A stretch of DNA of 64,000 nt from Flavobacteriaceae bacterium EG-1 (GTDB lineage Bacteria; Bacteroidota; Bacteroidia; Flavobacteriales; Flavobacteriaceae), in NCBI RefSeq assembly GCF_009649685.1, contig NZ_WJPK01000001.1:1492760-1556759 (forward strand), written 5' to 3'. The notes beneath the pieces are model-generated. The model made no database searches and had not been told where the DNA came from. It worked only from the letters and a program-made list of their open reading frames with translations. Position 1 is the first letter of the stretch. Each line of letters opens with the position of its first letter. Positions 19,487 to 28,652 of the stretch are shown here, piece by piece. The translations under genes and the position numbers were made by a program.

Positions 19487-20069
19487 TATCTTCTTTTTTA
19501 TTTACCAAGCTTTTGGTAAATTCATTAAGGGTTTCTACTTTTTGTTCAAAATCTCCTTTGATAGTTTCTCTATACTTATTTAAGTTTTGTACCAAATCAT
19601 CAATATTCTCAGGTATTACATCCTCAAAAAACTGGCGTAACCGCTTAGCAGTCGTTGGTGATTTACCGTTAGTTGAAATAGCAACTTTTACATTACCTTT
19701 AGTAACAATACCTCCCATATAAAAATCGCAGAAAGGTGGGTTATCAGCTACATTTACTATAATATGCTCTGCTCTACAATCGTGATACACTTGTTCATTA
19801 ATTGCAACATTATCAGTAGTAGCTATTACCATATGTTTATTCTTCAAATAGTTAGAATCATAACTATCTAAATGCATTTTAATATTATATTCTTCTGCTA
19901 ATTTGGTCGTTACATCGCGATACATTGGCGCAACCATTTCCACTTTAGCATTAGGGCTAGACTTTAAAAGAAAAGTCAATTTCTCATGTGCTATATTACC
20001 ACCCCCTACAATTAAAATATTCAATTGTGATACTTTTAAAAAAACTGGATATAACTGATTTTGCACCAT
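19476..20069 (-). CDS. Precorrin-2 dehydrogenase / sirohydrochlorin ferrochelatase (CysG N-terminal type)
   Basis: The 197-residue protein is the Met8/CysG-N type enzyme that oxidises precorrin-2 with NAD and inserts iron to give siroheme. The Rossmann motif VGGGNIAHEKL (about 20-30) is at the N-terminus. ATTDNVAIN (about 82-90), NVADNPPFCDFYMGG (about 104-118) and AISTNGKSPTTAKRLRQFFE (about 128-147) are family landmarks, the last containing the conserved S/T-N-G-K-S-P segment. It completes siroheme synthesis with the CobA encoded at 25558-26331 and supplies the cofactor for NirB. The gene lies 1 bp behind the sensor kinase and overlaps the next gene by 11 bp. Confidence 0.93.
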   Translation of the reverse strand: MVQNQLYPVFLKVSQLNILIVGGGNIAHEKLTFLLKSSPNAKVEMVAPMYRDVTTKLAEEYNIKMHLDSYDSNYLKNKHMVIATTDNVAINEQVYHDCRAEHIIVNVADNPPFCDFYMGGIVTKGNVKVAISTNGKSPTTAKRLRQFFEDVIPENIDDLVQNLNKYRETIKGDFEQKVETLNEFTKSLVNKKEDNEN

Positions 20070-20070
20070 A

Positions 20071-21900
20071 TTAATCTTCCTTATTTTGAATTTTATAATT
20101 TATGGTAACCTTAGTTCCTTTCCCTAGTATAGAATTAATAAAAAGTCGCCCATTAATATAACTTATGCGCTCTTTCATAAAGAAAAGCCCCATTCCGCCA
20201 TCACTATTATTCTTAGGAACCTCTCCTAGTATAGAAGTGTTAAACCCTTTGCCATCATCGTCAATAATAATACTTAAAATATCGTTACTAAACTTAATAC
20301 TGACTAAAATGTAATTTGACTCCGCATACTTTATTGCATTGTTAACAGCTTCTTGTGTTACTCTATAAATGTTAGTCTCGGCTAAAGAATTAAAGCGCAT
20401 ATTTTCTTCTATCTTATTTTCAAATAAAATATTCTTTCCTGTAAGTTTAGCTAATTCTGATGTCATCTTATGCAATGCAGGGAAAATTCCATGATCACTT
20501 AATTCAGGTGGTGTGAGATTGAATGTGGCTGTTCGCACACCTTTTATTAAATCGGCAGTAAGACCCTTTAAATAAGCTATTTTTTCAACTGTTTTTTCTC
20601 TATTAGAAATATCAATAGATTCTATATTAAATCGTAAGGCCGTCAACATTTGTCCTATACCATCGTGTATATCTTTTGCAATACGCTTTCGTTCTTCTTC
20701 TTGCCCTTCTACTATTTGACTTGCTTGCAGTCTTTTTTGATTCATTCGTTCTTCAAAATTCTGCTGTGTCAATTGTTCTAATTTCAATTGGTTTTGTTTA
20801 CGCTCTGTAATATCAGAACATAAAATTAAGATACTTTGTTGTTTACTTGCTTGATGCATAGGAATAATAGAAATATCTAGCCAAAAACTATCTTTATTAA
20901 CTGTAGTAATTTGAATTTCTTCATTTCTAATATTATTCTTGCGATTATTTTTTAATACTTCTTTCAGATAACGTTGTTGTCCTTCATCGGTAGTTAATAA
21001 TTCTGATAATGGCTTACTCAATTGTTCTCTTTCAACACTCAAAAGATTAAGGAATTTTTTACTAATAAAAACGATGCTACCATCTGCACGAGCACTTGCA
21101 AAAAGAGCAGCATTATCAATTACAAAATTTAGTTCTTGCAATTCTTTTAAAGACTTTTCTTTTTCAATTAATAGTGATTCTATTTTTTTAGATTTCGTTA
21201 CTGATTTAGACTCACTTTGCATTAAATTCGAAATAGTTTTTCGAATTTGAACTGATAAAGGTTTAAAAATAAAAAATATCTCTAGTAGTAAAATCAAAAG
21301 TGACAATGCTAAAAGCCAATATTCTTTGTGTTTCAAATTTTGGAGTTTAGAATTACTACGTGAATCATATTTATTTACAATGTCATTCATCAAACGTAAA
21401 AATTCACGCTCATTTTCTAAAAGAATAGATTTCTGGCTATTAAAGTCAGAATTCGATATATTTTTTTGGGATAAAATTTTCTCAACTGCCCCAACCATCT
21501 TCTTGTGATGTGGGTCTAAAATTTTAAAAAGAGATAATATTTCTGAGTCATTTTCTTTAGGAAGATTTAACTCAATACTACCAGATTGAAGACCCAAATG
21601 CGAGGCCTTCCACACTTCAAGTGTTTTTTCTATTTCAGCTAAAATATGTTGCTTTTTTTGAGAAGAAGGAGTTTCGTTCAAAAGTAGAATTTCCTTAACC
21701 AGTTTTTGACTAAATGCTCGTTGAAACCCAGCAACATTAATTACACGAGAATCACTTAATTGCGAATTTAAATGAGATTGGATTAACAAATTAGCAAGAA
21801 TTATAGTAATTGCAATTGCGGCTAACGCTAAGAGATACCACTTACGAACTCGTAGAAAGGTACTAGTGTCTAGTGCGTTTTGTTTATTACTATTCTCCAT
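20071..21900 (-). CDS. NarX-like sensor histidine kinase with PilJ/NarX N-terminal sensor and PAS domain
   Basis: The 609-residue kinase has two membrane segments (about 21-42 and 195-216) enclosing a periplasmic four-helix sensor. Residues 52-65 (RVINVAGFQRAFSQ) are a P-box like those of NarX/PilJ sensors that bind nitrate or nitrite. A PAS domain (about 262-375), a HisKA_3 dimerisation helix with phospho-acceptor H412 (AKDIHDGIGQ), and a HATPase domain (about 505-605; NAIKYAE, DDDGKGFN, GGMGLFFMKERI) follow. It sits inside the nirBD operon, 8 bp after the DUF4202 gene and 1 bp before the siroheme gene. The likely partner is the NarL-type regulator at 35483-36151. Nitrate/nitrite sensing is inferred from the P-box and context. 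Confidence 0.88.
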   Translation of the reverse strand: MENSNKQNALDTSTFLRVRKWYLLALAAIAITIILANLLIQSHLNSQLSDSRVINVAGFQRAFSQKLVKEILLLNETPSSQKKQHILAEIEKTLEVWKASHLGLQSGSIELNLPKENDSEILSLFKILDPHHKKMVGAVEKILSQKNISNSDFNSQKSILLENEREFLRLMNDIVNKYDSRSNSKLQNLKHKEYWLLALSLLILLLEIFFIFKPLSVQIRKTISNLMQSESKSVTKSKKIESLLIEKEKSLKELQELNFVIDNAALFASARADGSIVFISKKFLNLLSVEREQLSKPLSELLTTDEGQQRYLKEVLKNNRKNNIRNEEIQITTVNKDSFWLDISIIPMHQASKQQSILILCSDITERKQNQLKLEQLTQQNFEERMNQKRLQASQIVEGQEEERKRIAKDIHDGIGQMLTALRFNIESIDISNREKTVEKIAYLKGLTADLIKGVRTATFNLTPPELSDHGIFPALHKMTSELAKLTGKNILFENKIEENMRFNSLAETNIYRVTQEAVNNAIKYAESNYILVSIKFSNDILSIIIDDDGKGFNTSILGEVPKNNSDGGMGLFFMKERISYINGRLFINSILGKGTKVTINYKIQNKED

Positions 21901-21908
21901 AGATGTTG

Positions 21909-22496
21909 TTACGAAATTGCTTTCAAAACTAATGCCACGGAATTTTTAGATAGCGGCAATTTCAAAGCTGCTTCATGTCCTTTATCCGACATCTTACGCC
22001 AAGTCTTTTGAAGGATATCTATGGTTTTTTCTTCAGGATGCTTTGCTGCAAATGGCTCAAAATAATGCTCAAGAAAAACCAAGCAAACAACATCTTCTAA
22101 TGTTTGTGTTTCTTCATTTTTCTTCAATTGTTTTTTCTCTAGAAGAAACTTAACCTTAGCGATAATTTCTTCAGAATAGCCAACTTCTTCAAGAATACTT
22201 TGAGCTTTTTTTGCATGAAACTTTTTCAATTCTTGTCGCCAGCACAAATACCCTTCTCTATTCATATCGTATGATTCCCTAGGAATTTCCCATCGACATA
22301 TATGTTGACATCTAACAGTTAATTGTAAGGGTTCGGAAGCGTTTTTTTCAAATGCATTCAACTGATCAGTCATACGAATAGCGTATAACAACTCTTTTGG
22401 GTAACTTTTATTTTTATAAACCTCAGAATTGGGATCTTCTGAATTTGCGGCATCAAAAAGTTGAAAAGCCCGCTGCATTTTTTCCGAATTTGTCAT
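21909..22496 (-). CDS. DUF4202 domain protein
   Basis: The 195-residue soluble protein matches DUF4202, a family found next to nitrite reductase genes. Conserved features are LTVRCQHICRWEIPRESYDM (about 58-77), GYLCWRQELKKFHA (about 82-95) and VVCLVFLEHYFEPFAAKH (about 130-147). The His/Cys/Trp-rich first block and all-helical character would suit an HD-like metal or small-ligand fold, but this is speculation. It lies 21 bp after nirD and 8 bp before the sensor kinase. A role in nitrite assimilation or NirBD maturation is suggested by context only. Confidence 0.85.
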   Translation of the reverse strand: MTNSEKMQRAFQLFDAANSEDPNSEVYKNKSYPKELLYAIRMTDQLNAFEKNASEPLQLTVRCQHICRWEIPRESYDMNREGYLCWRQELKKFHAKKAQSILEEVGYSEEIIAKVKFLLEKKQLKKNEETQTLEDVVCLVFLEHYFEPFAAKHPEEKTIDILQKTWRKMSDKGHEAALKLPLSKNSVALVLKAIS

Positions 22497-22517
22497 GGTA
22501 TTCTATTTTACTCAAAA

Positions 22518-22895
22518 CTATTCAGAAAAGCCTACATACACAAAGTCATTTTCTATTTTTACGGGATATACGGCAATTGGGTCTAAATCACCATTTAAAT
22601 TTTCACCGGTTTCTAACGAAAAGGTTTTTTTATGAAGCGGACAAGCAATCATAGGTGTTCCTTTATAATCACCTATCATACCTCTGCTAAGAACCATTTC
22701 TTGTTTTTCAGGAGATAAATTTTGGGTTGCATACCACTTATTTAATCTTTCGAAATTAAAAACAGCAATTTGCAAATTTTTATATTTAATGCAGGCACCG
22801 CCATCTTTTGGAAAAGCGTTAACAGGAGCAGCTTTAAACCAAAAATTTACATCTTTCAATTTAGTGGTTTTATATTTTTTCTGAACTTCTTCCAT
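22518..22895 (-). CDS. nirD: Nitrite reductase small subunit NirD
   Basis: The 125-residue protein is the Rieske-fold small subunit of NADH-dependent assimilatory nitrite reductase. The second Rieske motif survives as CPLHKKTFSLETG (about 89-101). The first motif, which in cluster-binding relatives reads CPHKQEMVLSRG, is here SPEKQEMVLSRG (about 66-77), so the Cys and His of the first pair are replaced by Ser and Glu. Like E. coli NirD, it therefore probably carries no [2Fe-2S] cluster. It lies 24 bp behind nirB in the same operon. Confidence 0.92.
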   Translation of the reverse strand: MEEVQKKYKTTKLKDVNFWFKAAPVNAFPKDGGACIKYKNLQIAVFNFERLNKWYATQNLSPEKQEMVLSRGMIGDYKGTPMIACPLHKKTFSLETGENLNGDLDPIAVYPVKIENDFVYVGFSE

Positions 22896-22919
22896 ATTAC
22901 TTAACTTTAAGTTGTTTAA

Positions 22920-25433
22920 TTACTTCCAAGGTTCTGGCATTTTTTGTTCTCTCATTGGAACAAAAACCAAATTATCGTCTTCTTCTTCACTATTTACAAA
23001 GTGGCTAAAACGTTTCATCATTTCAGGATTATTTATGGCTTGTGTCCACTCGCATTCAAATTTATTTACCAATGTTTGCATTTCTTTTTCTAAATCATCT
23101 ACAATACCTAACTTATCTTCAATGATTACTTCTTTTAAAAAATCCATTCCACCTTCTAGTCTATCTTGCCATGCAGCCGTTCTTTGTAATGGTTTCGCTG
23201 TCCGCATATAAAACATCAAATAACGGTCTATATATTTAATTACAGTTTCATTATCAATCTGTTCTGCCAATAACTCCGCATGTCGTGGTGTAGCTCCACC
23301 ATTACCACCTACATAAAGGTTCCATCCTCCTTCAACGGCTATTAATCCAAAATCCTTTCCGCGAGCCTCTGCACATTCACGTATACAACCAGAAACTCCT
23401 CCTTTAATTTTGTGAGGAGCACGTATACCTCTGTATCTATTTTCTAATTCAATTCCAAAGCTTACACTCTCATCCATTCCGTAACGACACCATGTAGATC
23501 CAACACACGTTTTTACTGTACGTAAAGATTTACCATAGGCATGGCCACTTTCAAAACCATGTTCAATTAATTCTTTCCAAATTATTGGTAGTTGATTTAA
23601 GGTGGCCCCAAATAAATCGATACGTACACCACCGGTTACTTTTGTATACAGGTCATATTTCTTAGCAATTTCTCCTAAAGCAATCAACTTATCTGGAGTA
23701 ATTTCACCACCAGGAATACGTGGTACAATTGAATAGGTACCATTGCGCTGAATATTCGCTAAGAACCTATCGTTAGAATCTTGAATTGCATATTCTTCAT
23801 TAGCAGTATCAGCATTAATTGTAGCCATTAGAGAAGCCACTACAGGTTTACAAAGTTCACAGCCATGACCACCATTTCCGTGATTATCTAAGACTTCATT
23901 AAATTTCTTATATCCTTTAACCTGAATAATTTTATATAAATCTTGTCTATTTAAATCAAAATGTTCGCAAATTGTATCTTTAACTTCTATACCTAAAGAT
24001 TTTAAAGTCGCCTCGGTAAGATCTTTAACCATTGGTTTACAACCGCCACAGCCAGTACCAGCTTTTGTACAACCAACAACATCAGCCAAATCTGTAGCTT
24101 CACCACTTTCAATAACTCCGCAAATTTGTCCTTTTGTCACGCTCTCACAAGAACATATTTGAGCTTCGTCTGGCAAATCCATTACATCACCAAAAGAGGC
24201 ACCACCTTCTCCTGCAGGTAGAATCAACTGTGCAGGATCTTCAGGAATAGTCATTCCGTTTAAATATATTTGATGTAACATACTATAATCAGTAGCATCA
24301 CCTACTAATATTCCACCAAGCAAAGATTTACCATCTAAACTAACGTTAATTCTTTTATATAAATATTGCGTTTTATTTTCAAAAATGATGGAATGACCTT
24401 TAGATGCAGGCATAAACGGTTCTCCAAAACTAGCAACATCTACACCAATTAATTTCAGTTTAGTAGACATGTCTATTTCTTCAGGCATCAAAGAATCTTC
24501 TCCCAAAATTTGATTAACAGCAATACCTGCCATATCATAACCTGGTGCCACTAATCCATAGATCATTTGGTTATACAATGCTACCTCTCCTATTGCGTAA
24601 ATATCTTTATCCGAAGTTTGCATTTTATTGTTTACCACAATTCCACCGCGTACGCCCATTTCTAAGTTACAAGATTTACCCAACTCATCTCTTGGACGAA
24701 TTCCAGCAGAAACCACTAACATATCTACTTCTAACATATCATCTTCTCCAAACTCCATTCCTGTAATAGCTTTTTCCCCTAAAATTTGATTCGTTGCTTT
24801 ACTTAAATGAATATTTAAACCAATAGACTCTAGCTTCAATTGTAAAACTTGACTACTTCTAGAATCTAATTGCCTAGGCATTAACTTTGGGGCAAATTCA
24901 ACAATATGCGGCTCTAATCCCATATCCATAACCGCTTTACCTGCCTCTAAGCCCAATAAACCACCACCTAAAACGGCTGCTTTAGCATTTGGTTTTTTAT
25001 CTTTTAATTTAGCTGCATAAGCTAACATACCTTCAAGGTCTTCAATAGTTCTATAAACGAATACACCTTCCTTTTCTACTCCTTTTATAGGAGGAACGAA
25101 AGCAGAAGAACCCGTAGCCAAAACTAAATAGTCATATGAAAATTTCCGGTCTTTAACTGTTGTTATTTTTTTACTTGCTCTGTGTATATCAGATACACGT
25201 TCATTTACGATTAATTCAATATTATTTTCCTTATACCATTCTTTAGGTGCTAATTCTAGTGCCTTAGCATCTTGGTTTTCAAAATATTCACTAAGGTGTA
25301 CACGATCATATGCTGGTCTCGGTTCTTCCCCAAAAACCAGAACTTTATAATTTTCACTTCCTTTTTTGGCTACAAATTTTTCACAAAACTTATATCCGAC
25401 CATTCCATTTCCAATTACTATAATAGTTTTCAT
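22920..25433 (-). CDS. nirB: Nitrite reductase large subunit NirB (NADH-dependent)
   Basis: This 837-residue enzyme reduces nitrite to ammonium with six electrons from NADH. In order: FAD/NAD domain (about 1-320; VIGNGMVGYKFCEKF, VLGGGLLGLEAG), a BFD-type [2Fe-2S] domain (C427, C429, then CTKAGTGCGGCKP), a second Cys-containing segment with HGCELCKP (about 528-535), and the ferredoxin-like half-domain (about 555-615). Last is the siroheme/[4Fe-4S] domain with ligands C643, C649 (CVGSTWC) and C683, C687 (CIREC). All cofactor sites look intact. It is the first gene of the nirB-nirD-DUF4202-kinase-siroheme-hypothetical operon and is divergent from cobA; a TACGTA operator covers the shared promoter region. 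Confidence 0.96.
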   Translation of the reverse strand: MKTIIVIGNGMVGYKFCEKFVAKKGSENYKVLVFGEEPRPAYDRVHLSEYFENQDAKALELAPKEWYKENNIELIVNERVSDIHRASKKITTVKDRKFSYDYLVLATGSSAFVPPIKGVEKEGVFVYRTIEDLEGMLAYAAKLKDKKPNAKAAVLGGGLLGLEAGKAVMDMGLEPHIVEFAPKLMPRQLDSRSSQVLQLKLESIGLNIHLSKATNQILGEKAITGMEFGEDDMLEVDMLVVSAGIRPRDELGKSCNLEMGVRGGIVVNNKMQTSDKDIYAIGEVALYNQMIYGLVAPGYDMAGIAVNQILGEDSLMPEEIDMSTKLKLIGVDVASFGEPFMPASKGHSIIFENKTQYLYKRINVSLDGKSLLGGILVGDATDYSMLHQIYLNGMTIPEDPAQLILPAGEGGASFGDVMDLPDEAQICSCESVTKGQICGVIESGEATDLADVVGCTKAGTGCGGCKPMVKDLTEATLKSLGIEVKDTICEHFDLNRQDLYKIIQVKGYKKFNEVLDNHGNGGHGCELCKPVVASLMATINADTANEEYAIQDSNDRFLANIQRNGTYSIVPRIPGGEITPDKLIALGEIAKKYDLYTKVTGGVRIDLFGATLNQLPIIWKELIEHGFESGHAYGKSLRTVKTCVGSTWCRYGMDESVSFGIELENRYRGIRAPHKIKGGVSGCIRECAEARGKDFGLIAVEGGWNLYVGGNGGATPRHAELLAEQIDNETVIKYIDRYLMFYMRTAKPLQRTAAWQDRLEGGMDFLKEVIIEDKLGIVDDLEKEMQTLVNKFECEWTQAINNPEMMKRFSHFVNSEEEDDNLVFVPMREQKMPEPWK

Positions 25434-25458
25434 GTGCTTAAAGTTTTAAACTATGGTT

Positions 25459-25519
25459 CAAAATTAAGTATTTATACGTAGATTGTGTATGTTTATTTGA
25501 AAATAAATACGTAGTTTTG
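25459..25519. promoter_or_regulatory. Divergent nirB/cobA promoters with TACGTA operators
   Basis: For cobA, TAGTTTTG (25512-25519) is a -7 element overlapped by TACGTA (25508-25513). For nirB, on the minus strand, TAATTTTG (25466-25459) is a -7 element preceded by TACTTA and TACGTA (25480-25475), giving TACGTATAAATACTTA, close to the nasA operator. The layout suggests one regulator for both directions. Confidence 0.6.
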
Positions 25520-25557
25520 TTGTGAATTTGATAATACACACATAAAAAATTGCCAAA

Positions 25558-26331
25558 ATGAAAGAAGAGAAAACACCAAAAGTTAGTTTAGTCGGTGCAG
25601 GACCAGGAAGTGAAGACCTTATTACCATTAGAGGATTAAGAGCCCTACAAGAGGCAGACATAATATTATATGATGCTTTGGTAAGTAATGAGTTACTATC
25701 AAAAGTAAGTGAATCAACTCCCAAAATATACGTAGGTAAAAGATGTGGAGAACATTCATTCAAACAGAATGACATAAATACATTAATAGTAGAAAACGCA
25801 TTTAAGCATGGTCATGTAGTTCGATTAAAAGGAGGTGATCCTTTTGTTTTTGGCAGAGCGAATGAAGAAATTGAATATGTAGAATCATTCGGAATTCCTG
25901 TTTCAATTGTTCCTGGAATTTCTAGCGCATTATCGGTTCCTTCTAGTCAAGGAATACCGATGACTCAAAGAGGAATAAGTAGTAGCTTTTGGGTTATGAC
26001 CGCCACCAAACGCGATGGCTCTTTTTCAGAAGACTTAAAATTTGCATCACAATCATCAGCCACCATGGTAATATTAATGGGTGTACGCAAGCTTATGGAA
26101 ATTGTTCGTGAAGTAAGTAAATATAGGGAATCATCAATGCCAATAGCTGTAATACAAAATGGAACTATGAAAAATGAATGTTGTGTGATAGCTACTTTAA
26201 ACGATATACTACATAAGAAAAATACTATTGATGTTTCAAATCCTGGAATCATAGTCATTGGAAATGTAGTAGCTGGACATCCCGCTTTTTTTGAAGAAGA
26301 GATTCAACGTGTATTACACTCCTATATATAA
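25558..26331 (+). CDS. cobA: Uroporphyrinogen-III C-methyltransferase
   Basis: The 257-residue protein is a stand-alone SUMT that methylates uroporphyrinogen III at C2 and C7 with S-adenosylmethionine to give precorrin-2. Landmarks are VSLVGAGPGSEDLITIRG (about 9-26), LYDALVS (about 41-47), VRLKGGDPFVFGR (about 87-99), VPGISSALSVPSSQGIPMTQ (about 120-139) and a C-terminal PGIIVIGNVV segment. It provides the first step of siroheme synthesis for NirB; the dehydrogenase/chelatase half is in the divergent nir operon. It is about 265 bp before the hemoglobin gene, with which it is probably not co-transcribed. Confidence 0.95.
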   Translation: MKEEKTPKVSLVGAGPGSEDLITIRGLRALQEADIILYDALVSNELLSKVSESTPKIYVGKRCGEHSFKQNDINTLIVENAFKHGHVVRLKGGDPFVFGRANEEIEYVESFGIPVSIVPGISSALSVPSSQGIPMTQRGISSSFWVMTATKRDGSFSEDLKFASQSSATMVILMGVRKLMEIVREVSKYRESSMPIAVIQNGTMKNECCVIATLNDILHKKNTIDVSNPGIIVIGNVVAGHPAFFEEEIQRVLHSYI

Positions 26332-26503
26332 TATACAATCCTCATTTATTAAGTTTTAAGCGACAAATTAACTACATATCAAACATTTCTAATTTACAAA
26401 AAATCTAATTCTTTAAAATTGGTATATCTTTTTTTATCAATTCATAAATTATGATAGTCCATTTCGTCATACTCATAAAAATGATTTATTATCTCCCAAA
26501 ACA

Positions 26504-26580
26504 TACGTATTAATACGTCTTTTATACTATTTTTAATACTAGTTAAATACCTCCAACATTACGATTTAATACGAATCGTA
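26504..26580 (+). promoter_or_regulatory. TACGTA operator and second inverted repeat upstream of the truncated hemoglobin
   Basis: TACGTATTAATACGT (26504-26518) is almost identical to the nasA operator. Downstream, TACGATT (26560-26566) and AATCGTA (26574-26580) form an inverted repeat just before the gene start at 26598. A clear TAnnTTTG -7 element was not found. The rest of the 266-bp gap after cobA shows nothing else. Confidence 0.55.
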
Positions 26581-26597
26581 TAACTTAACCTTAACAG

Positions 26598-26963
26598 ATG
26601 GAATCAAAAAAAAGTTTGTATGAAAGACTGGGTGGTATGGATACTGTAAATTCTGCGGTAGATATTTTTTATGCTAAAGTAATGGCTGATGAAACCATAA
26701 ATCACTTTTTCGAAAAGAAGAATATGAAAAAGCAAATTGCGAAGCAAAAAGCTTTTTTATCATATGCATTTGGATGCCCAATGAACTACACCGGAAAAAC
26801 ATTACGCAAAGCACACAAAAAAATGGAACTCAATGAGTCTCATTTTGAGGCAGTTGCAGGGCATTTAATTTACTCCTTAGAAGAATTAAATGTCCCAGGT
26901 GATTTAATTGACGAAGTGGTAACAATTACTCTTAGTGTAAAAGACGAAGTGCTTAATAGGTAG
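26598..26963 (+). CDS. glbN: Group 1 truncated hemoglobin
   Basis: The 121-residue protein is a TrHb1: SLYERLGGMDTVNSAVDIFY at the N-terminus with B10 Tyr (Y25), then FFEKKNMKKQIAKQKAFLSY, and the proximal heme His H73 in LRKAHKKM. In cyanobacteria GlbN is induced by nitrate and protects against reactive nitrogen species made during nitrate and nitrite reduction. The same role is likely here, as the gene is flanked by cobA and narK and carries the same TACGTA operator as nasA. It is soluble, without a signal peptide. Confidence 0.92.
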   Translation: MESKKSLYERLGGMDTVNSAVDIFYAKVMADETINHFFEKKNMKKQIAKQKAFLSYAFGCPMNYTGKTLRKAHKKMELNESHFEAVAGHLIYSLEELNVPGDLIDEVVTITLSVKDEVLNR

Positions 26964-27167
26964 CATTCATAAGAACAATTTATTTACGCTATACACTTAT
27001 TACCTTCTTTGAAATTGCATTTTAAAAAATAAAATTTAATGAACTAATTTTCAATTTCATCTTAATATGCATACAATTTTCAGAATTATCAATTTATATC
27101 CAGTATTTAATTTCAAGTTGATAAAAATAAGCTTCTAATCAAAAATAAATAAAAATATAAGTATTTA

Positions 27168-27191
27168 TACGTAGAAACATACGTAGTTTTG
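27168..27191 (+). promoter_or_regulatory. narK promoter with paired TACGTA operator
   Basis: TACGTA occurs at 27168-27173 and 27180-27185, 12 bp apart. The second copy overlaps the -7 element TAGTTTTG (27184-27191), about 30 bp before the narK start. The 204 bp between the hemoglobin gene and these sites shows nothing else. Confidence 0.62.
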
Positions 27192-27220
27192 TATAGTCTT
27201 AAATATTAAAACTGCGTATT

Positions 27221-28639
27221 ATGGAAACACAAACTAATAAAGCAACAAGATTAAAGCTAACAGATATCAAATCGATGCCAATTCGCACGTTTTGGATTAC
27301 TTCAATTGCATTCTTCATATGTTTTTTCGCATGGTTTGGTATTGTACCGTTCATGCCAGATGTAGTAAAAGACTTAAACCTAACCCCAGACCAAAAATGG
27401 AACTCCATTATTTTAGCAGTTACTGGAACGGTTTTCGCAAGATTAGCCATTGGAAAACTATGTGATAAATACGGACCAAGATTATGCTATACATATTTGT
27501 TAATTTTTGGAGCAATACCAGTTATACTATTAGGTTTTGTTCAAACACCCACACAGTTTTTAATTTGTAGATTATTTATTGGATTCATTGGAGCTTCGTT
27601 TGTTATAACACAATTTCATACATCAATAATGTTTGCACCAAATATTGTTGGTACGGCAAATGCCACTTCAGCAGGATGGGGGAATCTAGGTGGTGGCGCT
27701 AACCGATTAGGTATGCCATTAATTGCTGCGGCAGTAGTTAGTTTTGGAGTTGCCGAAGAAGTTGCATGGCGATACTCAATGGTAATTGCTGGTATTATAG
27801 CTATGTTAATGGGGCTTGTATATTATTTCTACACACAAGACACTCCTGAAGGTAATTTTTCTCAACTTAAAAAAGAAGGTAAAATGCCTACCTTAAAAAA
27901 AGATGAAGAATCATTTATAAGTGTATTAAAAGATTACCGCGTTTGGATACTATTTATAGTTTATGCCGCGAGTTTCGGAATGGAACTTACGGTTTATGGT
28001 ACCATGGATGATTACCTTCAAAATAATTTTGGGCTAACTCGTTCTACGGCAGGAAACTTAGTTTTATCATTTGCACTTATGAATATTTTCGCACGTACGC
28101 TCGGTGGGTTTTTCGGCGACAAATTTGGAAAATTGAGAGGTTTAAGAGGAAGAGTTCTCTTTCTAACAATTATACTTGCTGCCGAAGGCTTTATGTTATC
28201 ATTTTTCTCTATGACTACGAGTCTAGCAGTTGGAATGCTATTTTTAATTGCCTTTAGTCTTACTGTACAAATGGCAGAAGGTGCAACTTTCTCCGTCGTA
28301 CCTTTTATAAACAAAAAAGCAATAGGGTCCATATCAGGTATTGTAGGTGCAGGTGGAAATGTAGGAGCCTTTTTAGCAGCCATGTTTTTAAAATCCAAAT
28401 CGGCAGTTGCCGAAACAACAGCCTTAGGTTTAAGTTCCGATTTAGGAGAAACTGCCATGAAAGCGGCACAATCAGCAGCTTCTGCAAGTGCAGTTTCAAG
28501 TGGATATTTTACTATAGGAGGTTTTGTTATAGTTACAGCATTAACAACATTGGCAATAAAATTCTCAGCAGCTGATGAAGAAATATCAGCAATGGAATTA
28601 CAAAAAGTACAGCCAAACCTAGTCCTAGGAGATAAATAA
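27221..28639 (+). CDS. narK: NarK/NasA-type nitrate/nitrite MFS transporter
   Basis: The 472-residue protein is a major facilitator of the nitrate/nitrite porter family with about 12 membrane segments. The nitrate signature AGWGNLGGGANR (about 147-158) and the second glycine-rich motif SGIVGAGGNVGAF (about 370-382) are both present. An MFS loop 2-3 motif, GKLCDKYGPRLCY (about 86-98), is also visible. It moves nitrate in (or nitrite out) across the inner membrane, in parallel with the NrtABCD importer encoded nearby. The Crp/Fnr-type regulator gene follows after 13 bp and is probably co-transcribed. Confidence 0.95.
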   Translation: METQTNKATRLKLTDIKSMPIRTFWITSIAFFICFFAWFGIVPFMPDVVKDLNLTPDQKWNSIILAVTGTVFARLAIGKLCDKYGPRLCYTYLLIFGAIPVILLGFVQTPTQFLICRLFIGFIGASFVITQFHTSIMFAPNIVGTANATSAGWGNLGGGANRLGMPLIAAAVVSFGVAEEVAWRYSMVIAGIIAMLMGLVYYFYTQDTPEGNFSQLKKEGKMPTLKKDEESFISVLKDYRVWILFIVYAASFGMELTVYGTMDDYLQNNFGLTRSTAGNLVLSFALMNIFARTLGGFFGDKFGKLRGLRGRVLFLTIILAAEGFMLSFFSMTTSLAVGMLFLIAFSLTVQMAEGATFSVVPFINKKAIGSISGIVGAGGNVGAFLAAMFLKSKSAVAETTALGLSSDLGETAMKAAQSAASASAVSSGYFTIGGFVIVTALTTLAIKFSAADEEISAMELQKVQPNLVLGDK

Positions 28640-28652
28640 AAAGAGTCCAAAT

